Shown: piece after piece, positions 1 to 8,489 of the stretch
How positions within the stretch are numbered: the stretch's first letter is position 1
How the letters are laid out: the number at the start of each line of letters is the position of its first letter
Assembly: GCA_937949615.1 (NCBI GenBank)
Contig: CALEDQ010000028.1
Span: 1 to 64,000, forward strand
DNA from: an uncultured bacterium
GTDB taxonomy: Bacteria; Muiribacteriota; Ozemobacteria; Ozemobacterales; Ozemobacteraceae
Direction of reading: 5' to 3'
Length of the DNA stretch: 64,000 bases
Notes under the pieces: model-generated
Told to the model about the DNA's origin: nothing
The model's database searches: none
The model's input: only the letters and a program-made list of their open reading frames with translations
Made by a program: the position numbers and the translations under genes

Positions 1-288
1 AAGTCGAGGTCCCTGTCGAAGTCGAGGTGCCCGTCGAGGTCGAAGTGCCGGTCGAAGTCGAGGTGCCGGTCGAAGTTGAAGTGCCCGTCGAAGTCGAGGT
101 CCCTGTCGAAGTCGAGGTGCCCGTCGAGGTCGAAGTGCCGGTCGAGGTCGAGGTGCCGGTTGAAGTCGAGGTGCCCGTCGAAGTTGAAGTGCCCGTCGAA
201 GTCGAGGTGCCGGTTGAAGTCGAGGTGCCCGTCGAAGTTGAAGTGCCAGTTGAAGTCGAGGTGCCCGTCGAAGTTGAAGTGCCAGTCG
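1..288. repeat. 18-bp tandem repeat, about 16 copies, in-frame
   Basis: The tract consists of head-to-tail 18-bp units that differ only at synonymous third positions (Thr ACT/ACC/ACG, Ser TCA/TCG). On the minus strand each unit encodes Gly-Thr-Ser-Thr-Ser-Thr. There are no spacers, so it is not a CRISPR array. It continues past the left edge. Because the unit is a multiple of three, gain or loss of copies would change protein length without a frameshift. Confidence 0.9.
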
Positions 289-1252
289 GGGTTTCCTGCA
301 GATATTTGGTTCTGATGATTTTTTTGTCTGCAAGAACATTGCCTGCCTGATCTTTTATCAGAGCAGTAACCTGTATAAATTCAGGAAATTTATTTTTATC
401 CTGATCCTTCAGAGAAAGGCTGATCAGATAAGTTGTCGACAAAGTATCGCTGTTTTCTTTTACCAGCATCTGGTTTTGCAGATCTGTCACCAGGCGGTAT
501 GGTGAAAAAGAGGATTTTTGTGTGTAAGTCTTTCCGTCGCCTGTAACAAAAGACAGTTCAAATTGGGTTGGAGCAGAAATTTCGAGTAGCCTGTCGCCAG
601 GTGATAATTTTTTCTGACTGTTTTCGCGGTATCTGATTTCAATTTGCAGGCTGTCGGAAGCAAATCGGTTCCCCTCAATAATTATTTCTTCAGGTTTGAT
701 GAGTAACTCAGGAAAAGCGCTGGCGGTTTCAGGCTGCAATATTCTTTTTTTAAGCACTACAAACTCGGAAAATTCGCCAAAATTGCTGCTGATTCGTGAA
801 CCTGAACTGGAGAACGGTAAAAGTCGCCACTTACCTGCGCTTCTTTCAGCTACAAAAAGAGTGCCTCCGGCAAGCGAGGGATCGATGGAAAAACTGATCG
901 AAGCCGGCATTTTGAGCAGTCTGGCACTCTCATCTATCAGAAGGCTGTACAGGCTCGTAACCTGAATGAAATCTTCTTCAAGTCCAAGATTGATAAAATT
1001 TACCGGGGTTTTTCTTATCTGCAGCAAAGAGCTCTGACCGACGGCACCTTTGGGAATGTCGAGCTGAAAATCGCCAGACGAAAAAATAACCTCAGAATCT
1101 GTGTTTATCTGCCGGCTGAAGATGAGTTCGCCCTGAATGTCTGTGTTATCAGGCTGGGAATAGCCGTTACTGCCTGGAATCAGGTTGCACCCGGCAACAG
1201 TAATAACCAGCAATAACAGCAAAATTGACAGGCGACTTTGAAACCAATTCAT
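1..1252 (-). CDS. Lipoprotein with C-terminal TGTSTS repeat tract (3' end outside window)
   Basis: The reading frame opens with ATG at 1252 and stays open to the window edge, so at least 417 codons are present and the C-terminus is missing. The N-terminus is a lipoprotein signal: a hydrophobic Leu-rich core ending in VAGC, with lipid-attachment Cys22. About 300 residues of non-repetitive sequence follow, without a family I recognise. The last ~96 visible codons are a near-perfect Gly-Thr-Ser-Thr-Ser-Thr repeat, low in charge and probably extended. It is the last gene of the pilus operon, 49 bp downstream of the rhomboid-like gene. The tract could be a surface-exposed linker or an O-glycosylation substrate; that is inference. 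The opposite strand of the tract also reads open (Pro-Val-Glu-Val-Glu-Val), but it has no signal sequence or ribosome site. Confidence 0.75.
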   Translation of the reverse strand, partial: MNWFQSRLSILLLLLVITVAGCNLIPGSNGYSQPDNTDIQGELIFSRQINTDSEVIFSSGDFQLDIPKGAVGQSSLLQIRKTPVNFINLGLEEDFIQVTSLYSLLIDESARLLKMPASISFSIDPSLAGGTLFVAERSAGKWRLLPFSSSGSRISSNFGEFSEFVVLKKRILQPETASAFPELLIKPEEIIIEGNRFASDSLQIEIRYRENSQKKLSPGDRLLEISAPTQFELSFVTGDGKTYTQKSSFSPYRLVTDLQNQMLVKENSDTLSTTYLISLSLKDQDKNKFPEFIQVTALIKDQAGNVLADKKIIRTKYLQETPTGTSTSTGTSTSTGTSTSTGTSTSTGTSTSTGTSTSTGTSTSTGTSTSTGTSTSTGTSTSTGTSTSTGTSTSTGTSTSTGTSTSTGTSTSTGTST

Positions 1253-1301
1253 TCAGATATGATAATTTAAGCAGCCTCAGCATGTAAAGAAGAGAATCGT
1301 G

Positions 1302-2120
1302 TCAGCTGGCGGCAGTCTGATTCTGAGCTTCTTTGTGCTGTTTGAGATGCTCAGAACAGAACGGAACTCCGTCAGATCCACATCTGGAGCAGGTGCAATA
1401 GCGAAATTGCATATCCGGGTCAGAGATGTCTGTTTTGCCGCAGATGCTGCATTGGTGGCGAAAGTCTGTCTGGCGGGTCGAGGCACGGGCAAATTCATTC
1501 ATTCTGATGCTCTGGGTGCGATTTCTTCTGGCGGTGGCAATTGCTTCGTCTGCAAAAAACAGCAGATAGTTGCCAAGCGCAAGCACGACGGCAATTTTCA
1601 TGCCCCATGGAGCGGCTGCCAGCTGAAAAAGCATCAGACCGCCGGACAAAATGGCCAGATATTTCATTTTAACCGGCAGAATGAACATGAAAAGGATTTC
1701 GTAATCGGGATAAAGGGTTGCAAAACCGAGAAACAGGCTAAGGTAGATAAAGTAACTGCCAAATTGAACTTCTGGAACTATCATTGCCCCGATGATGGTA
1801 AGCACTGCACCGGTGAAATAATAGGCCGTCAGTTTGAATGTTCCCCAGCGTGCTTCGAGACCGTCGGCACACATGACCAGTATCGACAGTTCAAAAATCA
1901 GAAAAAGAAAATTCGTACTTGCCGGGATCAGCAGAAAAGTGAAAAGCCGCCAGATCTGGCCGGAAAGAATGGCATCGCGGTGCAGATACAGCATGTGGTA
2001 AGGCAGCATGCCGCTTTGATTGAGAAAAAAGACTGTCAGCATCAGAAATGAGATATAACGGATAAGTCCTTCGAGACCCCAGTGTGGGTATCGATTTTCA
2101 AGCCGGTCAAGCCACTTCAT
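1302..2120 (-). CDS. Rhomboid-like membrane protein with C-terminal zinc finger
   Basis: This 272-residue protein has about six hydrophobic segments between residues 20 and 195 in a rhomboid-like layout (W-R-x-F-T-F-L-L-I-P after the first loop). A hydrophilic tail carries a Cys/His cluster (CSICGK, CTCSRCG, then Cys-x2-His-x3-His) typical of a zinc-binding finger. The serine motif GxSG of active rhomboid proteases is absent, so it is probably a non-catalytic relative. The start overlaps the stop of the upstream HEAT gene by 4 bp (ATGA), implying translational coupling within the pilus operon. A role in membrane-protein quality control or in localising partners is inference. Confidence 0.7.
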   Translation of the reverse strand: MKWLDRLENRYPHWGLEGLIRYISFLMLTVFFLNQSGMLPYHMLYLHRDAILSGQIWRLFTFLLIPASTNFLFLIFELSILVMCADGLEARWGTFKLTAYYFTGAVLTIIGAMIVPEVQFGSYFIYLSLFLGFATLYPDYEILFMFILPVKMKYLAILSGGLMLFQLAAAPWGMKIAVVLALGNYLLFFADEAIATARRNRTQSIRMNEFARASTRQTDFRHQCSICGKTDISDPDMQFRYCTCSRCGSDGVPFCSEHLKQHKEAQNQTAAS

Positions 2121-4507
2121 TGTTTTTCTCCGGTTGCTGCTGTGATTTTTTGACCGCGCGACAAAATTATGCCGTTGGGATTAACCCGGTAAGGAACTAC
2201 GGTTACGGTTATGTCGTCACCCTGCTTGAAAGGCTTGGCTTCGGGTGTTTCAAATTTAACCATAAGCTGGGTGCTCTCATGAATCATTACCAGGCTGGTA
2301 TCTGAAACAATTTTTTCAACCTTGCCGCTCAGTGAACAGGCCCTGTTCATGCGAAATTTGACCGGAATATTTGACTGAACCGGTTTTACTCTCTCATTTA
2401 CCCGGTAATCCTGTTGGGTCTGCCGCTTTGGCTCAGGCGCTTCCTTTTCTGAAAGCAGCATGATCGGCAGCATGGCCAGAAAAATCAGCACCACTGCTCC
2501 TGATATGATCAGTTGCCAGTTGGTTGCTTCCTTCGGAATCTCAGAAGCAGTCTTTGGATCGGCTTTATAAGACGGCTTCCAGCTCTGATTCTTTCTTGCA
2601 ATTTCTCTGACCTTGCCTACTGAATATGGCTTTTCTGAAAGGTCTTCGCGTTTTTCTGTCTGTTCTGATTCAGCAGGCGTCGGCATCTGTGAAACAATAT
2701 CGAAAAGGTCGTTTCTTGCCTGTGAAATTACCATTGCAACTGCGGGATTCGAAGTTCTGGTGATATCATCGAGGGCTTTGAGAACTGGTTTTGCCGGGTT
2801 GCTCAGCAGAATATTGCATATCTGACGGGCGATGACCGGGTGATCTTCACGGTCGAGCTGGTTCATCAGCATTTTAAAGACGAGGTTGAATGGGCACAGT
2901 GCCAGACAGCTTATGGCGTTTGATCTGACATTCTGTTCAGAGGCGCCAAGAAGCTTCTGCAGAGCTTCAATGGAGGCTTTTTCTTCAAACTTGAGACCGA
3001 ATCTGACCGCTCTGACTCTTAGATTTGGGTCGTTTTCGAGCAGCAGAGCGGCTATTTTGTCCTTGAGAAAGTCTGGATCATAGCGCTCAAGCATCTTGAA
3101 ACCGGCAATTCTGACTTCGATATCTTCTGCTTCAAGCGCGGACCTGGCAAGATCCTTCATTTTTACGTCAGGTCTTATTCTTAGAAGCGTATTTAAGGCT
3201 TCTGTGCGTATTTTTGCAGTGCCGTTGGCGGCTTCATGCACAATCCAGCTGCGGTTTTCGGCAAAAGAATCGATTTCAAGAGTTTTCAGCAGGGCAATTT
3301 TATCATTGTCATTTTCTGGGGCCTGCCCACTCTGAGCGGTTGATTTACCTGTCTGTATTTTTTCCGGCGCTTTATCCTTAGTCTGTACTGACAAAAGGCG
3401 GTAAACATCTTCAGTTTGCGGGTTGCGACCGAGGCGCTCGATCAGTTCGACAACCTTTGGATGCTGTCGGTTTTTCTGGATCCATTCGACAATTGCTTTC
3501 TTTTTGCCCTTGTCGGCACAGGCAAGCTGAATCTCAAGGTCGTAGAGAAAGCTTTGCAGTCGCTGTTGCTTCCAGATTTTTACCAGATTTTCAGGCGTAG
3601 CCTGGTCTGAGGGCAATATTCCAGCAATACCGATACCTTTGCAGATGGTTTTAAAAACCTTCGACAGTCGATTCTTCTGCTCGGCCGGCACGGCATCGAT
3701 ACTGTCAAGAACGCTTAGTGCCGTGTCAAGCTCCGGGTTTGATGCAAGAACTGTCTGACAGGCATCAAGGACTTCCTGATCCTGTTCTTCAGGCAGAATT
3801 GAAAGCAGATAGCCTTTTACCCGGTCGAATGGAAAAAGAATCGCGATGCCAATGCCTGCCAGGCGGTCTTCCGGATCGCGCGATGCGAGAAGGTCGGAAA
3901 AATGGCGCTCAGCCTCGTCAGGATCAATTTTTCTCAGGGCACTTACTGCCCGACTTCTTACCAGGGGCTCACGGCTGGCCAGCAGAGTCGGCAGAACCCT
4001 TGGCAGAACCTGAGGCGCGACATTTTCTGCCGCATTGATAAATGGCAGGGCCAGATTCGAGTTGTCTGTCATGAGCTGTTGCTCAATAAACTGGGCGTCA
4101 CCCATATTGCCATAACGGCCCAGAAAAACTCCGACCGCCGGCAGCAGTTCGACAGAAATCGTCTCAGGTGTAGAGCGTATCAATTCAAGCAGTTCATTGA
4201 TTTTTTCCTGAGGCGGGGTGAGGAAAGTTTTTGCCGAAAGACTCTGGTGATCTGCTTCGGCAGCTTGAACAGACTCATTTAAAATTTCCTGAAGCTTCAG
4301 GCCGGTTTTTTGTTCAATTTTGTTGATGGCCTGCGAAGCAAAGAAGGCTGTTTCGCGGTCATCGCTTCTTGCGAATGGCGCCAGAGCCCTTAAAGCCTGT
4401 TCTGACTGTCCGGCTCTCGTAAGTTTGACAATAGCCTGAATTCTGACAGTGCGCTTGTCAGATCTGAGTTGAGCAATCAGCTCGCTTTCTGCGGTTGGCC
4501 CGGTCAA
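2117..4507 (-). CDS. HEAT-repeat protein with single membrane anchor
   Basis: This 796-residue protein is mostly helical repeats of HEAT type across residues 1-600, for example VRSRAVSALRKIDPDEA and VRIAGFKMLERYDPDFL. A basic linker, one transmembrane segment near residues 685-705 and a small beta-rich C-terminal domain of about 90 residues follow. The long repeat region would lie in the cytoplasm and the small domain across the membrane. The start is a TTG preceded by AGGAT at suitable spacing; no ATG fits better. It follows the secretin gene by 70 bp and overlaps the rhomboid-like gene by 4 bp. HEAT solenoids are scaffolds, so a role in organising the pilus machine is plausible but unproven. 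Confidence 0.75.
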   Translation of the reverse strand: MTGPTAESELIAQLRSDKRTVRIQAIVKLTRAGQSEQALRALAPFARSDDRETAFFASQAINKIEQKTGLKLQEILNESVQAAEADHQSLSAKTFLTPPQEKINELLELIRSTPETISVELLPAVGVFLGRYGNMGDAQFIEQQLMTDNSNLALPFINAAENVAPQVLPRVLPTLLASREPLVRSRAVSALRKIDPDEAERHFSDLLASRDPEDRLAGIGIAILFPFDRVKGYLLSILPEEQDQEVLDACQTVLASNPELDTALSVLDSIDAVPAEQKNRLSKVFKTICKGIGIAGILPSDQATPENLVKIWKQQRLQSFLYDLEIQLACADKGKKKAIVEWIQKNRQHPKVVELIERLGRNPQTEDVYRLLSVQTKDKAPEKIQTGKSTAQSGQAPENDNDKIALLKTLEIDSFAENRSWIVHEAANGTAKIRTEALNTLLRIRPDVKMKDLARSALEAEDIEVRIAGFKMLERYDPDFLKDKIAALLLENDPNLRVRAVRFGLKFEEKASIEALQKLLGASEQNVRSNAISCLALCPFNLVFKMLMNQLDREDHPVIARQICNILLSNPAKPVLKALDDITRTSNPAVAMVISQARNDLFDIVSQMPTPAESEQTEKREDLSEKPYSVGKVREIARKNQSWKPSYKADPKTASEIPKEATNWQLIISGAVVLIFLAMLPIMLLSEKEAPEPKRQTQQDYRVNERVKPVQSNIPVKFRMNRACSLSGKVEKIVSDTSLVMIHESTQLMVKFETPEAKPFKQGDDITVTVVPYRVNPNGIILSRGQKITAATGEKQ

Positions 4508-4549
4508 TGGTATCCTGCCGATTCGGGTTATTTTCCTGCTATTCTAAAT

Positions 4550-4571
4550 ACTTGCAGAATTCCCTGCAAGT
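4550..4571 (-). other. Short inverted repeat between pilQ and the HEAT gene
   Basis: Eight-base arms (ACTTGCAG and CTGCAAGT) flank a six-base loop. No T-run follows on the minus strand, so it is not a convincing intrinsic terminator. It may be an RNA-processing or attenuation hairpin separating the secretin gene from the downstream genes. Confidence 0.35.
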
Positions 4572-4577
4572 TAATTT

Positions 4578-6551
4578 TCACGGCGCCAGCGTCAGGCGCG
4601 GTGAATTATAGGAGCCGGCAGATTTTTCCCTGATGGCGGAGCGGTTGGAATCGCGGTGTACGATATGTGGCGTGATAAAAATAATCAGCTCTGTGCGTAT
4701 TTCGCGGTTGGTTTTTTTCTGAAAGAGTTTGCCAATGCCGGGCAGATCACCAAAAAACGGCACTTTGCTTATTGTTTCGCTTTTATCGGTCTTGATCATA
4801 CCGCCAATGACGATTGTGTGGTTGTTTTTACAGATGACCTGGGTTTGCGCACTGCGGTTGCTGAGATTGGGAGTAGAATTGCCACCCAGGTCGGTATAGC
4901 CAAGAACACTCGAAATAGTCGGCTGAATATCAAGAAAAACTTCGTCGTTGCCGGTTACTGAAGGCGTAACCACCAGGGCGATGTTGGCATTGGCCTGAGC
5001 GATGGTATTGGTAACCTGACCAGTTTCGGCATTTACCTGTGATGCTGAGACATAAGGAATTGCCTGCCCGACAGTAATGTTGGCCTGTCGGTTGTTCAGC
5101 GTGGTAATGACGGGGTTGCTGAGAACCTTGGCAAAGCTGTGTGTTGACAGCATGGCCAGCAGAGCCTTGAACTGGTTTATATCAAGACTGCCGAATCTGA
5201 ATACGCCCGTTCCCCCGGCATCGGATGTTTCCGGAGCAATGGATACGTCAAACACATTGTCGCTTGACCCGGGTATCGGGATCGACTTTTGCCAGTTGAT
5301 GCCGAGACGCTCTTCTTCGTTTTTATCAATTTCATAGATATGGGCGTCGATAGTTACCTGAATTGGCGGCACATCGAGCTTTTCTATAAGTTCTCTTATG
5401 CGATCGAGGTTGTTCTGAGTATCGGTAATGATCATCATGTCCATGCGACCAGTGGTGGTGCCGCCAGCAGCACCAGCCTGTGAAGCCTGACTTGAAGAAA
5501 ATTCCTGAATCTGAACATTCGCTGACAACATTTTGATTGGCGCCGAAAGCGTCGTTGCGTCAGCATAATTTAGGTAATAGACTTCGGTAACGGGCCTTGA
5601 AGTGACCTGAACAGCGGATTCCTTAACATCGATTTTGGGCAGAAGATTCTTAACTTCGGCCAGCTTGGCAGCAGTGTCGGTTACCATAAGCGAGTTGGTG
5701 CGGCTGTCGATTTCCAGCGTCCCGACATTGGGTGTCAGAATTTTGGTTACAATCTGCTGCAGATCTGCTGCATTGGTATGCTGTATTGAGAAAATACGCG
5801 TCATGGTCGGCGCTGATGACTTTGCAAAGATGCGAAGAATGCTGCCTTCCCAGGAAAAAGTCAGATCGAAGTTGGTTAGAATGGTATTGAAAGCTTCTTC
5901 AATTGTAACGTCACTGAATAGAATGGTTACCTGGCCTGTTATTCCCTGAGACAGCATCAGGTTTATCTTGATCAGCTGAGCTAGAGAGCGCAGAGCATCG
6001 GCCACGTCAGTGCCGCGAAAGTCCAGAGACGAGATCTTGATGTTTTTGTCAGCAGGAAAGCTCAGGTATGAGCCCTGTAAAGCGATATCGCTTTCGCTAT
6101 CGCTGTTTTCAGGCTGTGCTGCGCCTGATGGCGGAACCAGACTGTTTGAAACGTTGCCGGTCACCGGCGATGGCGGTGCCATCTGAAATCTTTCTTCGGG
6201 TGTCTGTTCCTTCAGCTGCCTGATTGTTTCAAGCACTTCAGCTGAAAGTTTGTTGGTGTTTTCGCCCTGATTATCGGGCAATTTGATGCGTGCACCATTG
6301 CCAAGATTTACCCAGCCCTTGTTTCTTGCCGCGGCACTTTCCTGTCTGGGCATGCTTGCTGCCGGCGGTCTGATGGTCGGGTAGAATGAACTGCCGGCAG
6401 CAGGAGCCAGAGGATGACTGATGGCGCCTCGGGTTGACCCTCTGAGCGGCTGCCAGGCATTATTTTGTGCAAAAACATTGTCGGAAACCATTCCGGTTAG
6501 CAGAACCCAGCCAAAGCCGACCAGATAAAACCATTTGAAGCTTTTGCTCAT
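4578..6551 (-). CDS. pilQ: Type IV pilus / type II secretion secretin
   Basis: This 657-residue protein forms the outer-membrane pore of a type IV pilus or related secretion machine. It has a signal peptide (residues 1-28), a low-complexity linker, an STN/N0-like domain (about 170-250, with DVADALRSLAQLIKINLMLS), NolW-type N domains, and the C-terminal secretin domain (about 420-640) with the hallmark VLSNPVITTLNNRQANITVG and the closing VPFFGDLPGIGKLFQ. It is transcribed after pilMN-pilO-pilP and a small lipoprotein gene, whose stop overlaps this start by 4 bp. The gene order matches pilMNOPQ of other bacteria. The linker after the signal is Pro/Ser-rich with no AMIN domain that I can recognise. 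Confidence 0.93.
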   Translation of the reverse strand: MSKSFKWFYLVGFGWVLLTGMVSDNVFAQNNAWQPLRGSTRGAISHPLAPAAGSSFYPTIRPPAASMPRQESAAARNKGWVNLGNGARIKLPDNQGENTNKLSAEVLETIRQLKEQTPEERFQMAPPSPVTGNVSNSLVPPSGAAQPENSDSESDIALQGSYLSFPADKNIKISSLDFRGTDVADALRSLAQLIKINLMLSQGITGQVTILFSDVTIEEAFNTILTNFDLTFSWEGSILRIFAKSSAPTMTRIFSIQHTNAADLQQIVTKILTPNVGTLEIDSRTNSLMVTDTAAKLAEVKNLLPKIDVKESAVQVTSRPVTEVYYLNYADATTLSAPIKMLSANVQIQEFSSSQASQAGAAGGTTTGRMDMMIITDTQNNLDRIRELIEKLDVPPIQVTIDAHIYEIDKNEEERLGINWQKSIPIPGSSDNVFDVSIAPETSDAGGTGVFRFGSLDINQFKALLAMLSTHSFAKVLSNPVITTLNNRQANITVGQAIPYVSASQVNAETGQVTNTIAQANANIALVVTPSVTGNDEVFLDIQPTISSVLGYTDLGGNSTPNLSNRSAQTQVICKNNHTIVIGGMIKTDKSETISKVPFFGDLPGIGKLFQKKTNREIRTELIIFITPHIVHRDSNRSAIREKSAGSYNSPRLTLAP

Positions 6552-7060
6552 GGCTCTCTCCTGCTGGCAGTAGAAGAAATATCTTCATATTTGTAGAGCA
6601 GGCAGTGAGCTTCGCGGTCCACCCAGTTGCCGTTGATATCGTTGAAATGTAAAGTTATTTTGGCCGTTACCGGTGAAATATCTGAGTTTGACAGCTCAAA
6701 AATGTCGACCAGAGCTTTGGGGTATATGTTCATGGTTATTTCGAGAGAGCCTTCCGCGTCCAGCTTTGTCTCCATTGGTTGTCGATTGATCCTGAGATAG
6801 GTAATCTCGTCACCAAGAGAGGTAAAAAAAGCACAACTGGCTGCTTTTAGCGTGCACGGAATTTTGGAGAGCGAATTTACCGTTATCTTGGTGGTCGGCA
6901 GAGAGGCAGTGTCAGTTGCAGTCGGTATGAGCGCATAGGGGTCGACGCCGACCACCTCTATTTCTGTGGCAGGATAGAAAGTTTTGTCGATACAGCCACT
7001 CGAAAAGACGGCTGCGACAATTAACAGAGCAAACATTACTATCCGGGCTGAACGTTGCAT
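6548..7060 (-). CDS. Small lipoprotein in the pilus operon
   Basis: The 170-residue product has a clear lipoprotein signal with FSSGC and lipid-attachment Cys23. The mature part looks like a single beta-sandwich domain and contains a short internal Cys pair (CTLKAASC). It lies between the PilP-like gene and the secretin gene, with a 4-bp overlap into pilQ. In this position other systems carry a secretin pilotin or PilP-type protein, so a role in secretin targeting or stabilisation is a reasonable guess. I do not recognise the family. Confidence 0.6.
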   Translation of the reverse strand: MQRSARIVMFALLIVAAVFSSGCIDKTFYPATEIEVVGVDPYALIPTATDTASLPTTKITVNSLSKIPCTLKAASCAFFTSLGDEITYLRINRQPMETKLDAEGSLEITMNIYPKALVDIFELSNSDISPVTAKITLHFNDINGNWVDREAHCLLYKYEDISSTASRREP

Positions 7061-7102
7061 ATAACTATATATCGGCCTTATGCAACGGTTTAATGATCAA
7101 AA

Positions 7103-7831
7103 TTAATTTTTGCGGAAGTTGTCCTCAACCGTGTAGGTGCCGTCTTCAGGGTTGATGTTTATATTTACGCCGGTTTTAGGAAGCAGAAAAACCCCTGAAT
7201 CGTTTTCCAGGGTTACGTATTCTGGTTTTATATCTGTTATTTTTTTATCCTGAAAACTTTCACCTTTCCGGAAAAGACTTCGATCAATTACTGCCACCAG
7301 TTCGCTTTCTGTCTGTATGGTTGCCGAAAACGCAGCCGTAAGAAGAGAGACTGTTTTCTTTTCTTCCGGCTCATCCTTAACATCCATTGCCATGCGCAAT
7401 TGCTCAACAAGCTGAGCGTATGGAGATCTTTCAAACGGGTTGCGTGGCATTTTTTTCAGAGCCATGATGACCGGGTCGGTATCCATAATGTCGACGGCGG
7501 CTGAGGCGACTTCTGTTGTGTCAGAGGCTGTTTCTGAACCTTCATTGCCACTGGTCGCCTCCCCGGTTCCTGTCTCACCGGTTTCTGTCTCGCCAGTCGG
7601 GGTTTCTTCGCCTTCCTGACCTTCTTCTGGCTGATCAGGGTCCCCGTTTTCAACCGCAGTCGTATCAGTCGCCTCAGTGCCATCCTGCAGCTGCAGATCA
7701 GAAAGATTGAGAGCGACTCTCGGCCGGTTGGTTTTGACCGGTCTGGTTTTGGGGCGATTCTTGAACCAGTGCATGCCCATGGCCACTGACAAAAGAATCA
7801 GGCTGAAAAAAAACAGTTGCTTACTGTTCAT
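7103..7831 (-). CDS. PilP-like periplasmic alignment protein
   Basis: The 242-residue protein has an N-terminal membrane anchor (residues 5-22), then an acidic Thr/Glu/Gly-rich linker (about 55-105), then a compact domain beginning with PRNPFERSP. An RxPF motif preceding a small beta domain is the pattern of PilP and GspC homology regions, which contact the secretin. It overlaps pilO by 11 bp and lies upstream of the lipoprotein and secretin genes, as expected for PilP. It lacks a lipobox; anchoring is by an uncleaved helix, as in GspC. Assignment is by motif and position. Confidence 0.7.
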   Translation of the reverse strand: MNSKQLFFFSLILLSVAMGMHWFKNRPKTRPVKTNRPRVALNLSDLQLQDGTEATDTTAVENGDPDQPEEGQEGEETPTGETETGETGTGEATSGNEGSETASDTTEVASAAVDIMDTDPVIMALKKMPRNPFERSPYAQLVEQLRMAMDVKDEPEEKKTVSLLTAAFSATIQTESELVAVIDRSLFRKGESFQDKKITDIKPEYVTLENDSGVFLLPKTGVNININPEDGTYTVEDNFRKN

Positions 7832-8489
7832 CGGCTATTATTTCCCCTGCGCCCTCTTCGGTAGATTGCTCTTCGCCTTCTGGGGCTGCTCCCTGCGCAT
7901 CGAGTACAAGCTGGTCAGGCACGAGGATGGTCGTTGGTGTAAGCTCAACTTCAAAAAGACCACTTGCATTGGGGGTTAGAGGAGGTATCGAAATGAAAGT
8001 GACTTTTTCCTCAAGTTCTACAAGCCTGAGGAAAATGCTTAACTGAACCAGGTCGCCGGTGTAGAAAAAAGAAACGGGGAATCTTTCTGCGGAAACTTTT
8101 CCAACCTGCTGGGGGGTAATTGCCTGCGGGTTAACACTTTTTACTGTTATGCCGGCTTTTTGCGCCAGTTCACGAATGCGGCGCAAAAACGCGGTCATTT
8201 CTGACTTGCGATAGCAGACCTTTAATGCGGTTGACCATTTGGCCTTTCGTTCTTCAATGTCGAGCTTGATCTCTTCCATGTTCTCGACGGCCGATTCCAC
8301 AGTCTGAATTTGCCCCTCGACACCTTTGTTTTTCTTCAATTCTTTGTTGAGCTCAACCACCTTGGGTGAGTAAAGAAATTTGAAGCCCATAAAAGCAATT
8401 GCTGCAACAATTACCAGTGGTTGTGCGGCAACCTTTGGGTCGTCTTTGGCTTTTTTCAGCCAGTCAGTAATGCTGAATTCTTCTGCCAT
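7821..8489 (-). CDS. pilO: PilO-like inner-membrane alignment protein
   Basis: The 222-residue protein has a short cytoplasmic N-terminus, one transmembrane helix (about residues 22-40), a coiled coil (about 45-85) and a ferredoxin-like periplasmic domain (about 85-190) with the typical FLRRIRELAQKAGITV segment. A Glu-rich tail ends it. PilO pairs with PilN to link the cytoplasmic PilM ring to PilP and the secretin. The start codon overlaps the pilMN stop by one base (TAATG). Confidence 0.85.
   Translation of the reverse strand: MAEEFSITDWLKKAKDDPKVAAQPLVIVAAIAFMGFKFLYSPKVVELNKELKKNKGVEGQIQTVESAVENMEEIKLDIEERKAKWSTALKVCYRKSEMTAFLRRIRELAQKAGITVKSVNPQAITPQQVGKVSAERFPVSFFYTGDLVQLSIFLRLVELEEKVTFISIPPLTPNASGLFEVELTPTTILVPDQLVLDAQGAAPEGEEQSTEEGAGEIIADEQ

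Noticed and set aside
1..288. Possible CRISPR array
   Set aside because: Units are contiguous 18-mers without spacers and stay in the reading frame.
27..350. Plus-strand Pro-Val-Glu-Val repeat reading frame
   Set aside because: It is the complement of the Thr/Ser/Gly repeat of a minus-strand lipoprotein that has a start codon, lipobox and operon context. The plus frame has no ribosome site or upstream gene.
1299..2051. 250-codon plus-strand frame opposite the rhomboid-like gene
   Set aside because: The minus-strand frame has membrane segments, a zinc finger and an ATGA overlap. The plus frame shows no recognisable domain.
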